DNA of 64,000 nt from Ralstonia sp. UBA689 (GTDB lineage Bacteria > Pseudomonadota > Gammaproteobacteria > Burkholderiales > Burkholderiaceae): NCBI RefSeq assembly GCF_002298975.1, contig NZ_DBMV01000034.1, positions 4,687 to 68,686 of the forward strand, given 5' to 3'. Made by a program: the position numbers and the translations under genes. Of the stretch, positions 35,558-43,212 are shown piece by piece (the stretch's first letter is position 1; each line of letters opens with the position of its first letter). The notes beneath the pieces are model-generated. The model was given only the letters and a program-made list of their open reading frames with translations. It was not told the DNA's origin and searched no databases.

Positions 35558-35629
35558 TCAGCAGACAGCCGCGCGGCTTCCCGGAGGGAGCAACGTACGG
35601 CGGCGTCGGAGGTGCAGGGCTTGGTTCAT
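35558..35629 (-). CDS. Putative arginine-rich leader peptide of argD
   Basis: 23-codon ORF beginning MNQALHLRRRRT, with four successive arginine codons CGA CGC CGC CGT at positions 8-11 and a further Arg at 19, ending in TGA. The ATG lies 9 bases after the -10 box, so the transcript would be leaderless or nearly so. The stop is 33 nt before the GC-rich terminator hairpin. The Arg codons (GCCGC) could pair with downstream GCGGC near 35567-35571, leaving room for alternative structures. The layout is that of a ribosome-mediated attenuator sensing arginyl-tRNA. Too short for gene finders; translation is untested. Confidence 0.5.
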   Translation of the reverse strand: MNQALHLRRRRTLLPPGSRAAVC

Positions 35630-35637
35630 AAGGCGCA

Positions 35638-35666
35638 AGAATAAGACGGATGCCAAGTCAAGTCAA
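35638..35666 (-). promoter_or_regulatory. Sigma-70-like promoter of the argD leader
   Basis: Minus strand: TTGACT (35661-35666), exactly 17-bp spacer, TATTCT (35638-35643). The -35 overlaps the inverted repeat GTCAAAA-cgaaa-TTTTGAC (35662-35680), a possible operator. Predicted start is 35629-35631. Confidence 0.6.
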
Positions 35667-35717
35667 AACGAAATTTTGACCCTGTATGGATTTGTGCAAC
35701 GGTCGGCCGGCTGATCG

Positions 35718-36767
35718 TCAGCCCGCCGGGTGCAGGTCCGCCTCCGAGGTGAACGAGTCGGCGAAGAACGTGTCCGGGTGCATCCGGCACTGGGCGGCAA
35801 AGTCCGTGCGGGCGGCGTTGACCATCACCGGAGCGCCGCAGGCGTAGACCTCGTGGCCGGACAGGTCCGGGTGATCGGCCATGATTGCCTGGTGGACGAA
35901 GCCGGTGCGGCCGGTCCAGGCGTCTTCGGGCAGGGCGTTGGAGATGACCGGCACGTACGTGAAGCCCGGCAGCGTGCGCGCCCATTCTTCGGCCTTGGCG
36001 TGCATGTACAGGTCTTGTGGGCGGCGGCCGCCCCAGTACAGCGTCATCGGGCGCGTGCTGCCGATGAACTGGGCGTGCTCGATGATCGCCTTGATGGGCG
36101 CGAAACCCGTGCCCGAGGCCAGCAGGATGATCGGCTTGTCCGATTCTTCACGCAGGAAGAAGCTGCCCAGCGGGCCTTCGAAGCGCAGGATGTCGCGCTC
36201 CTTCATGGCTGGAGCGCCTTCCTTGGCGCCGAAGACGTAATCGGTGAACGCGCCGCCCGGCATGTGGCGGATATGCAGCTCGATCGGGCCGTCGTCGTGC
36301 GGCGGGTTGGCGATCGAGTAGCTGCGGCGCTTGCCGTCGCGCAGGATGAATTCGACGTACTGCCCGGCCAGGAATTGCATACGCTCGGTAGCAGGCAGTT
36401 GCAGCTTGACGATGGTGACGTCGGGCGCGGCCTTCTCGAGCGACGCCACGCGGCACGGAATCTTCTTGATGGGCACGTCGCCGGCACCATGCACTTCACG
36501 CACTTCAATGGTGACGTCGGTGGCGGGCGTGGCGCAGCAGAACAGTGCGCGGCCCTCGGTGGCTTCCTGGGCGGAGAGCGCGTTGGGCGAGTGGTTGCCC
36601 TGCACGATGGAGCCCTCGCGCACGTGACCCTTGCACGAGCCGCACGCGCCGTTCTTGCAGCCGTACGGCAGGCCGATGCCCTGGCGCAGCGCCGCTGCAA
36701 GAATGGTCTCGCCGTCTTCGGCCTGGAACTGGCGGCCGCTGGGCAGCACGTTGATCTGGTAAGCCAT
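35718..36767 (-). CDS. NAD(P)H-dependent reductase with N-terminal plant-type 2Fe-2S domain (CDP-6-deoxy-delta-3,4-glucoseen reductase-like)
   Basis: 349 aa electron-transfer protein. Ferredoxin domain with ligands Cys37, Cys42, Cys45 and Cys77 (YGCKNGACGSCKG, LFCCA). FAD domain with RRSYSIANPPHDDGPIEL. NAD(P)-binding domain with LLASGTGFAPIKAIIEH and C-terminal VYACGAPVMVNAAR. This is the AscD/RfbI-type or phenol-hydroxylase reductase-like family, widely annotated as CDP-6-deoxy-delta-3,4-glucoseen reductase in Burkholderiales without a dideoxysugar pathway. Real electron acceptor unknown. It is divergent from the epimerase-like gene with only 14 bases between starts. Confidence 0.9.
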   Translation of the reverse strand: MAYQINVLPSGRQFQAEDGETILAAALRQGIGLPYGCKNGACGSCKGHVREGSIVQGNHSPNALSAQEATEGRALFCCATPATDVTIEVREVHGAGDVPIKKIPCRVASLEKAAPDVTIVKLQLPATERMQFLAGQYVEFILRDGKRRSYSIANPPHDDGPIELHIRHMPGGAFTDYVFGAKEGAPAMKERDILRFEGPLGSFFLREESDKPIILLASGTGFAPIKAIIEHAQFIGSTRPMTLYWGGRRPQDLYMHAKAEEWARTLPGFTYVPVISNALPEDAWTGRTGFVHQAIMADHPDLSGHEVYACGAPVMVNAARTDFAAQCRMHPDTFFADSFTSEADLHPAG

Positions 36768-36769
36768 AC

Positions 36770-36775
36770 TACAAT
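36770..36775 (+). promoter_or_regulatory. Candidate -10 box of the epimerase-like gene (leaderless)
   Basis: TACAAT ends exactly 7 bases before the A of the ATG at 36782 and lies inside the 14-bp divergent gap. No -35 at standard spacing is obvious. Confidence 0.4.
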
Positions 36776-36781
36776 CCGAAT

Positions 36782-37813
36782 ATGTTGAAAAGAGTGTCCG
36801 GTCGCCTTGTTGCGGCACGTCCGATGATGCGCCAGGCGGTCGCCCGGCCCCCCAGACCTGCACCGCGCCTGGGGCTTCCTCGCGTGCTCATCGTCGGCTG
36901 CGGCGATGTCGGCCAGCGTTGCCTGACGAAGCTGTGCACGCGTTTTCGCGTCTTTGCCGTCACCTCGCGGGACGATGGTCGCGCGTCGTTGCGCGAAGCC
37001 GGTGCCGTGCCCGTGTTGGCCAATCTGGACGATCCCGCGTCACTGCGCCGCCTGCGTGGCTTGAGCCCCCGCGTGCTGCACCTGGCGCCACCGCCGGCTG
37101 CGGGCACGGATGATCCGCGTACCGCTGCGCTGCTGCACGCGCTGGCGCGTCCGGGGCCGATGCCGCGAGGCACGAAACATCGCATTTTACCCGACCGGGC
37201 GCGCTACACCGGCCGCTTGAAAACCCGCCTCCAAGCGCGATCGTTCGTCTACGCCAGCACCAGCGGCGTATACGGTGACGCGGGCGGCGCCTGGGTCGAG
37301 GAATCCCGACCGGTCAACCCGTCCACCGCACGTGCGCAGCGCCGCGTGGCGGCCGAGCGCCGCGTGCGCTGGTTGGGTGCGCGCGGCGATTGGCGCACGT
37401 CGATCCTGCGCATCCCCGGTATCTATGCGGCCGATCGCCTGCCCATTGCCCGGCTCGAACGCGGCACGCCCGCCTTGTGCGCGGAGGACGATGTCTACAC
37501 CAACCACATCCACGCCGATGACCTGGCGCGGGCCCTGATCGCAGCGCTGTTCCGCGGGCGGGCGCAGCGCGTGGTGCACGCGAGCGACGCTTCCGAACTG
37601 CGCATGGGCGACTATTTCGATGCCGTGGCCGATGCGCGCGGCTTGCCACGTCCGCCGCGCATTGCGCGGGCCGAAGCGGCGCAGCGGCTGGAGCCGACGC
37701 TGCTCTCGTTCATGAGCGAATCGCGCCGGCTGCGCAATGCACGCCTGACCGACGAGCTGCGTGTCACGCTGCGCTATCCGACCGTCGCGCACTTCCTGCA
37801 CGGTGGAGCCTGA
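36782..37813 (+). CDS. NAD-dependent epimerase/dehydratase-like (extended SDR) protein
   Basis: 343 aa. A basic N-terminal extension of about 30 residues precedes a Rossmann motif RVLIVGCGDVGQRCL, with the SDR-like FVYASTSGVYGDAGG (YxxxK-type Lys not obvious) and the NHIHADDLARA segment typical of extended SDRs of the YeeZ/SDR_a5 type. Substrate unknown. Insertions rich in Arg and Pro lie around residues 110-155. The stop is 1 base before the next start, so it is co-transcribed with the diguanylate cyclase. Confidence 0.85.
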   Translation: MLKRVSGRLVAARPMMRQAVARPPRPAPRLGLPRVLIVGCGDVGQRCLTKLCTRFRVFAVTSRDDGRASLREAGAVPVLANLDDPASLRRLRGLSPRVLHLAPPPAAGTDDPRTAALLHALARPGPMPRGTKHRILPDRARYTGRLKTRLQARSFVYASTSGVYGDAGGAWVEESRPVNPSTARAQRRVAAERRVRWLGARGDWRTSILRIPGIYAADRLPIARLERGTPALCAEDDVYTNHIHADDLARALIAALFRGRAQRVVHASDASELRMGDYFDAVADARGLPRPPRIARAEAAQRLEPTLLSFMSESRRLRNARLTDELRVTLRYPTVAHFLHGGA

Positions 37814-37814
37814 C

Positions 37815-39470
37815 ATGAACGCCCCCGCACCGTCGCCTTCCGCAGCGCGCGCCCTCATCGCGCGACTGGCGCTCGTGCTGGCGGCGGTCGTGGTGGGTGT
37901 GGGACTTTGCTGGGTGGGTGCTGACATGGTGGCCGACGCCATGGGTGCGCGCGATGTGCGGCAGATGGTCGATGCCCGGCGCCAGCTCGCCGCCCAGGTG
38001 GCCGAAGGGATGTCGAGCCAGATCACGGCCGATGTGGCGCTGCTGCGCGCCATTCCGCAGACGCTCGCGCAGATCGACGCCGTCGCGCGCGCCGTCGCGC
38101 GCGTGAACACGACGCGTTGGAATCTGATGGACCAAGGCTCGCGTGCCAAGGAAGCCATGACGCACCAGGAGGTCGTCGAGGCCAGTGCCTTCCTGAGTAC
38201 CGCCGCCGGCAACCTCGGGCTGGACTATGTCTGGGTGGTCAACCCGCGCGGCTATGTGGTGCTGGCCAACAATGCGGGCCGAGCCGATACGTTCCTCGGC
38301 GTGCAGTCGAGCATGCAGCCGTACATGAAGGAGGCGATGCTGGGCGGACTGGGCGAGCAGTTCACGGTGGGTGGGGTGACCGGCCTGCCCGGCCTGTTCT
38401 TCGCTGCGCCGGTGTACGACGATGGCGGCCATCTGGTGGCGGCGATGGCAACGAAGGTGAGCCTCGCGCGCCTGCAGCACTGGGTATCGCATCCGACGTC
38501 CCTGCTGACCGACCCAAACGGGTTGATCATCCTGTCGACCGACGCCTCTCTGGTGGGCAGGCTCCGGCCGGACGCACGCCTGCAGCGTATGGGCCCCAGC
38601 GATCGCTACAACGCTTATCAGCGCGTCGATTTCGACCCGTGGCCGTATCAGCCCACCGCGCAGGCGCGGCGCGATGTGCCCGGCTGGGTGCCGGCAGAGA
38701 TGCGCAATGGTCTGGTCTGGCGTGAGGGCAGTGCCACTCCCTCGCTTACGGTGTCGCGCAATGCCAGCGCCGACCTCACCATCATGGTGGTCGAGCCGCT
38801 GCTCGCCTGGGAGCAGCAGATGGCCACCCATGACCGCAACCGCATGATTGGCTTCGTGCTGTTCGTGAGCGTGCTGCTGACCTTCGTGCTCGTGGCGTGG
38901 TCATTGCTGCGCGAGCGGCAGCACCACCGCGTCACGCGCCATCTGAACCAGCGGCTGCAGCGCACCAACAGCGCGCTCGCCAACGAGGCGCATTTCGATC
39001 ATCTTACCGGCGTGCTGACACGGCGCCGCTTCCTGGCGCTGTTCGAGACGGCTCTCACGCGTGCCCACAACCGCGGCGAGCCGCTCGTGCTGGTGCTGGC
39101 CGACCTGGATCACTTCAAGCGTATCAACGACACGTGGGGTCACGCGGTGGGCGACATGGCGCTGCAGCGCTTTGCGTCGCTGGCCACGGGCGTCCTGCGC
39201 AGCAGCGATCTCGTTGGCCGCCTGGGCGGCGAGGAGTTCGCCATCGTCATGAGCCGCACCACGCTGGAAGCCGCCGCCGAGGCGGCCGAGCGCCTGCGCG
39301 CCGCCGTGGCCGAGCCCGACGAGAGCTTCCCGACCGGCCTGGTCATGACCGTCAGCATGGGCATGACGGTGTGCCGGTCGGGCGATACAGCGTCGGAGAT
39401 GCTCAAGCGTGCCGATCTGGCGTTGTATCGCGCCAAGGAGAGTGGGCGCAACCGGCACGTGGCGGGGTAA
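37815..39470 (+). CDS. Membrane diguanylate cyclase with periplasmic sensor domain
   Basis: 551 aa. TM1 about residues 13-35, then a large periplasmic domain (about 40-340) with dCache-like features (LGLDYVWVVNPRGYVVLANNA, GVTGLPGLFFAAPVYDDGG). TM2 is MIGFVLFVSVLLTFVLVAW. A GGDEF domain follows. The active site is GGEEF with FDHLTGVLTRRRFL and LADLDHFKRINDTWGH. An inhibitory RxxD site (RSSD) sits five residues before GGEEF, suggesting product feedback. It should make cyclic di-GMP in response to an unknown periplasmic ligand. Confidence 0.93.
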   Translation: MNAPAPSPSAARALIARLALVLAAVVVGVGLCWVGADMVADAMGARDVRQMVDARRQLAAQVAEGMSSQITADVALLRAIPQTLAQIDAVARAVARVNTTRWNLMDQGSRAKEAMTHQEVVEASAFLSTAAGNLGLDYVWVVNPRGYVVLANNAGRADTFLGVQSSMQPYMKEAMLGGLGEQFTVGGVTGLPGLFFAAPVYDDGGHLVAAMATKVSLARLQHWVSHPTSLLTDPNGLIILSTDASLVGRLRPDARLQRMGPSDRYNAYQRVDFDPWPYQPTAQARRDVPGWVPAEMRNGLVWREGSATPSLTVSRNASADLTIMVVEPLLAWEQQMATHDRNRMIGFVLFVSVLLTFVLVAWSLLRERQHHRVTRHLNQRLQRTNSALANEAHFDHLTGVLTRRRFLALFETALTRAHNRGEPLVLVLADLDHFKRINDTWGHAVGDMALQRFASLATGVLRSSDLVGRLGGEEFAIVMSRTTLEAAAEAAERLRAAVAEPDESFPTGLVMTVSMGMTVCRSGDTASEMLKRADLALYRAKESGRNRHVAG

Positions 39471-39514
39471 TGCCGGTGCGTGATGTCTCCGGATTGGCCC
39501 TATAGGAGGCCGAT

Positions 39515-39751
39515 TCAATCAGATTCGCTGCTACTTCCGCCACTGCTGCTGTCGTCTTCGTCGATTGAGCATTGGGTGTTGGGGAAGCCGTGCTTGAGCC
39601 CGTTTTTCAGGTCACTCAAGCCCATCATCGTGCTGATCGTGAAGGCGTTGTTGCCGAGTGATTTGGGTAGTCTCGTCAGGGACAAGTTCTCTTTGACCTG
39701 TTCGCTGGTGATCGTGCGTTTGACTTGAAAGCGGACGGTGTATTCGTTCAT
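39515..39751 (-). CDS. Small hypothetical protein with acidic serine-rich tail
   Basis: 78 aa, not recognised. It begins MNEYTVRFQVKRTITSEQVK, which reads like a small alpha/beta or coiled segment, and ends in an acidic Ser/Gly tail (SIDEDDSSSGGSSSESD). GGAG precedes the ATG at a normal distance, which supports translation. Codon use is much less GC-biased than neighbouring genes, suggesting recent acquisition. An overlapping reading frame at 39612-39794 is less likely. Confidence 0.6.
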   Translation of the reverse strand: MNEYTVRFQVKRTITSEQVKENLSLTRLPKSLGNNAFTISTMMGLSDLKNGLKHGFPNTQCSIDEDDSSSGGSSSESD

Positions 39752-39936
39752 GGTAGCTCCGGCTTGGTGTATGTCGATCCGCTGTGCATAGCATGCGCTG
39801 CGGTTACACCAGACTAGAGCTAGGCGCGTGGCGCGCCCATGGGTCGATGGTACTCGTCGAGGTCACGGGCCAGAAGTCTGTTGTGCCGACGCATACAAGA
39901 CCGTGTCGAGCCTGTCCTGCAATAAGCCCGATGGCC

Positions 39937-41736
39937 TTAACGCGCCGTTCGGCCAGCACGCCGGCGCCGCAGCTCCAGTTGCGTGCGCGTGCCCGACAAT
40001 GGCACGCGACGGAATCGCTCGCGGCGTTGCTCCTCGTCGAAGAACGCGAGCGATGGCTTGACCAGATCGCTGCGGGAGACGATGCCCACCAGCCGGCGCG
40101 ATTGCGAATCGGCCACCACCGGCAGCCGTTCCAGCCCATGCACCGCCAGGCGCGTGGCGACGATGCGGCAGGTTTCGCCGGGCAGCGCCATCACCGGGGC
40201 GTTGGCGCCGAACAGTTCGGCGATGATGCTTGCGCCGCGTGCCTGTCCGGCCAACAGGGCAGCTCGGTCAAGCATGCCGACCAGCGCGCCTTCACGCACC
40301 ACCGGAAACGCCCGGTGCGCCTGCGACGGACCAAAGCGCCCGGCCAGCGTATCGGCCAGCGTCGCCTCGGCTTCGATGGTTTGCGCAGAGCGCGTCATCA
40401 CTTCATCCACGGCGTGGCGCTCCAGTGGGTCGACGCCGTATTCGCGATAGATATGGAAGCCGCGTCGCGCGATCTTCTCGGTCATGATCGAGCGCGGCAT
40501 GGTGAGCACCACAAAGCCGTAGGCCACCGCCACGGCCAGTAGCACTGGCAGGATGGCGTTTACGTCGTGCGTGAGCCCGAACGCGAAGACGATGCCGGTG
40601 AGCGGTGCACCCAGCACGCCCGCCAGCGTGGCCGCCATGCACACGAGCGGCCACAGGCCCGGATCGCCGCCGGGCAGCACGGGGCCGAGCAACACGCCCA
40701 GGCCGGCGCCCATCATCAGCAGCGGCGCGAGCACGCCGCCCGAGGTGCCTGAGCCCAGTGCGATCACCCAGATCACCGCCTTGACCACCAGCAGCGCCAG
40801 CGCCACGCGGATGGCCAGATGGTTGTGCAGAAGATCGCCAATGACGTCATAGCCAACGCCCAGCGCACGCGGCTCGAAATAGCCGCCAATACCGACCGCC
40901 AGCCCGCCGATGGCCGGCCACCACATCCAGTGGATCGGCAGGCGGGCGAACAGGTCTTCGGTCTTGTAGAGCGCCATCGACAGCGAGCGCGCCAGTGCTC
41001 CACACAGTAGCCCCGCGACCACGCATGAGCCCAGTGCGGGCAGCGTCGCCGGGACGCTTTCCAGCGGGAAGAGCGGGCCGGGCTCCAGCACCAGCACGCG
41101 CAGGAAGCCGGCCACCGCGCATGCCACTGCCACCGGCAGCATGCTACGCGGGCGCCATTCGAACAACAGCAGTTCCACTGCCAGCAGCAGCGCCGCCACC
41201 GGCGTGCCAAACACCGCCGTCATACCCGCCGTGGCACCGGCCACCAGCAGCGTCTTGCGCTCGGCGGCGGTCAGCTTGAAGAACTGCGCAAACAATGAGC
41301 CGATTGCGCCGCCGGTCATGATGATCGGCCCCTCCGCGCCGAACGGCCCGCCGCTGCCGATCACGATGCCGGACGAGAGCGGCTTGAGCACGGCCACCTT
41401 GGGCGACATCTTGCTCTTGCCGAAGAGGATGGCTTCAATGGCTTCAGGGATGCCGTGGCCGCGGATCTTCTCCGAGCCGAAGTGCGCGATCATCCCGACG
41501 ATCAGCCCGCCGATGACCGGCACCGCAACCACCCACAGCCCCAGCGTGTTGTCAGCCGGAGAGCGGTTGGCAAGCGACAGCGTCTGGAAGAAGAACAGGT
41601 TGGTGAAGAAGCGGATCAGGTTGAGCAGCGCCACTGCGGCCAGCGTGGCAAATGCAGCAATCACGACCGCCAGCGCGGTGGTGCGAAAGAGTGTGGTGTC
41701 GGTCGCGAAATCGCGCCGGTGTGCAAGGGTCTGCAT
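39937..41736 (-). CDS. ClC-family chloride channel/transporter with tandem CBS domains
   Basis: 599 aa: about 430 residues of ClC membrane fold, then two CBS domains (DEVMTRSAQTIEAEATLADT; LPGETCRIVATRLAVHGLERL) and a basic tail. Selectivity motifs are GSGGPFGAEGP (residues 127-137, external gating Glu135 present), the GTPVAALLLAVELLL helix and GSGTSGGVLAPLLMMG. The residue after Glu188 is Leu, where proton-coupled ClC transporters carry a second Glu, so proton coupling may be altered. It is downstream of, and 4 bases from, the MarR gene. Confidence 0.93.
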   Translation of the reverse strand: MQTLAHRRDFATDTTLFRTTALAVVIAAFATLAAVALLNLIRFFTNLFFFQTLSLANRSPADNTLGLWVVAVPVIGGLIVGMIAHFGSEKIRGHGIPEAIEAILFGKSKMSPKVAVLKPLSSGIVIGSGGPFGAEGPIIMTGGAIGSLFAQFFKLTAAERKTLLVAGATAGMTAVFGTPVAALLLAVELLLFEWRPRSMLPVAVACAVAGFLRVLVLEPGPLFPLESVPATLPALGSCVVAGLLCGALARSLSMALYKTEDLFARLPIHWMWWPAIGGLAVGIGGYFEPRALGVGYDVIGDLLHNHLAIRVALALLVVKAVIWVIALGSGTSGGVLAPLLMMGAGLGVLLGPVLPGGDPGLWPLVCMAATLAGVLGAPLTGIVFAFGLTHDVNAILPVLLAVAVAYGFVVLTMPRSIMTEKIARRGFHIYREYGVDPLERHAVDEVMTRSAQTIEAEATLADTLAGRFGPSQAHRAFPVVREGALVGMLDRAALLAGQARGASIIAELFGANAPVMALPGETCRIVATRLAVHGLERLPVVADSQSRRLVGIVSRSDLVKPSLAFFDEEQRRERFRRVPLSGTRTQLELRRRRAGRTAR

Positions 41737-41740
41737 GGCG

Positions 41741-42157
41741 TTACCGCTCGAAATGGGGGATCTTGAAAGCGCGGCTGAACGCGCTCAACTCGCTTTGGTG
41801 CAGCGCGGCCAGCAGAGCGACGAGGCGATCGCCTTTCTTCGTCAGGTGGACTTCCACCTGACGCGCGTCGATCTCGCTCGCGCGGCGCTCGACCAGGCCG
41901 GCCTCTTCGCAGCGCGTGACCAGGGCGACTGTGCCGTGCGGCGAGGCCTGCAGCCGTTCGGCCAGCTCGCCGACGGTGGCCCATTGGCGCCCGGCGTAGC
42001 CCTTGATGTGCAGCAGCAGTTGGTACTGCAGCGGCGTGATGCCCTTGGACTGGATCAGATCCTCAGAGGTGCGCAGGAAGCGGCGCAGGTGATAGCGGAA
42101 GTCGGAAAGGGTTTCGAAGTCCTGCTTGGACAACGGACGTGAAGCGGCGGTGGACAT
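41741..42157 (-). CDS. MarR-family transcriptional regulator
   Basis: 138 aa winged-helix regulator. Helices around TPLQYQLLLHIKGYA, recognition region AERLQASPHGTVALVTRCEEAGLVERR, and wing residues DARQVEVHLTKKGDRLV. The start at 42157 (MSTAASR) gives a normal MarR length. The in-frame extension to 42220 would run through the operator. It probably represses itself and the co-transcribed ClC gene through the dyad at 42184-42204. Confidence 0.93.
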   Translation of the reverse strand: MSTAASRPLSKQDFETLSDFRYHLRRFLRTSEDLIQSKGITPLQYQLLLHIKGYAGRQWATVGELAERLQASPHGTVALVTRCEEAGLVERRASEIDARQVEVHLTKKGDRLVALLAALHQSELSAFSRAFKIPHFER

Positions 42158-42183
42158 GGTTTGGCGGGGGCGGTTTCGGCGAA

Positions 42184-42204
42184 ATATATCATGATGTGAT
42201 ATAT
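42184..42204. promoter_or_regulatory. Operator-like dyad upstream of marR-clc
   Basis: ATATATCA-tgatg-TGATATAT, an 8-bp perfect inverted repeat, AT-rich in GC-rich surroundings, 27 bases upstream of the MarR ATG. Size and position fit an autoregulatory MarR site. Confidence 0.7.
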
Positions 42205-42251
42205 CGAGGAAGGCCGCCACGACATCGGCGCAACACGGGAGCTGGAAAGCA

Positions 42252-42276
42252 AAAAGGCCACGTCAGAGCGTGGCCT
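42252..42276 (-). terminator. Intrinsic terminator after the tlpA-like gene
   Basis: Minus strand AGGCCACG-ctctga-CGTGGCCT followed by TTTTGCTTT, 55 nt past the stop codon at 42331. Confidence 0.75.
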
Positions 42277-42330
42277 CTTGGATTTGTCCGATGCGAACGC
42301 GTATGGGGATGCGTCTGCAATCGCGCGCGA

Positions 42331-43137
42331 TCATGGAGTGAGGTGATGCTGAACCGTCTCTTTGAGGCGAGCGGCAGTCAATTCACCCATGTGCGAGTCG
42401 ACCAGCTTGCCTTGGCCATCGAAGAACAGCGTGGTCGGCAGTCCGCGTGAGCCGTAGGTTTGCATCGTTTTCGATGACGCGTCGAGCAGCATGTGGCTGA
42501 ATTTCAGCCCTTGCTGTTCGAGGAAGGTGCGTATCACTTGTGCATCCTCGCCCTGGTTGACCATCAGGAAGGTGACGCCGGGGTAGTCCGACTGCGCTTT
42601 GGCCAGAATCGGCATTTCGCGTCGGCACGGTGGGCACCAGGTTGCCCACAGGTTCAGGACGATGGGCTTGCCCGCATAGCTGTTCAGCGAAACGGGGGTT
42701 CCATCGATGGCCAGAACCTGCAGGGCCGGCAAGGGCTGCGTGGCGCGCTGGACCAGCGTCAGCGCTCCGCTTGCCAGGCCCCACACCAGCATGCCGGCCG
42801 CCACCCCGGCCAATGCAGGCCGGCGCAACGCGTGCGCTTGTCGCGTTCTCCACCAGACAAAGACGAGCGCCACGGGTAGGCCGGCCCACCAGGTGAACCC
42901 GCCGTCGCCGATGGCGATGATGGATGCCGGCGCGGCGCTGTATTCTGGCCACCAACGCAGGACATAGCCTGCGCGCGCGGCGATCAGGCCGACCAGCAGC
43001 GTATCGAGCAGCAGGTTGGCCGCCGTCTTCTGCGAGTTGCCTGGCTGGCCGCGTTGCATCGAGTGTGCAACGAGCCATGCGAGCAGGGCCGCAATGGCGA
43101 CCGCGACGACGTGCACCGAGTAAGGACCGACACTCAT
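42331..43137 (-). CDS. TlpA-type thiol-disulfide oxidoreductase fused to an Lgt-like membrane module
   Basis: 268 aa. The N-terminal half (residues 1-130) has three or four membrane segments. Parts such as GLIAARAGYVLRWWPEYSAAP and GDGGFTWWAGL resemble prolipoprotein diacylglyceryl transferase (Lgt). The C-terminal half is a periplasmic TlpA/ResA thioredoxin domain with active site WCPPC (Cys168, Cys171) and cis-Pro GLPTTLF. The Lgt-like half is too short to carry the full Lgt active site, so it probably acts as a membrane anchor or partner-docking module. It may serve cytochrome c maturation or disulfide reduction. Downstream of ilvD, separated by a terminator. Confidence 0.88.
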   Translation of the reverse strand: MSVGPYSVHVVAVAIAALLAWLVAHSMQRGQPGNSQKTAANLLLDTLLVGLIAARAGYVLRWWPEYSAAPASIIAIGDGGFTWWAGLPVALVFVWWRTRQAHALRRPALAGVAAGMLVWGLASGALTLVQRATQPLPALQVLAIDGTPVSLNSYAGKPIVLNLWATWCPPCRREMPILAKAQSDYPGVTFLMVNQGEDAQVIRTFLEQQGLKFSHMLLDASSKTMQTYGSRGLPTTLFFDGQGKLVDSHMGELTAARLKETVQHHLTP

Positions 43138-43149
43138 TGGATCAGAAGT

Positions 43150-43175
43150 AGAAAAGCCGCTCCGGAGAGCGGCTT
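43150..43175 (-). terminator. Intrinsic terminator after ilvD
   Basis: Minus strand AAGCCGCTC-tccg-GAGCGGCTT followed by TTCTACTTCT; a 9-bp stem with a modest T-tract. Confidence 0.65.
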
Positions 43176-43212
43176 CGGGAGCGGATGGGCGCACACGCAG
43201 CCCACCGTAGCG

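Noticed and set aside
39784..40542. 252-codon rightward open frame opposite the ClC gene end
   Set aside because: It overlaps the CBS-domain coding region and has shadow composition without motifs.
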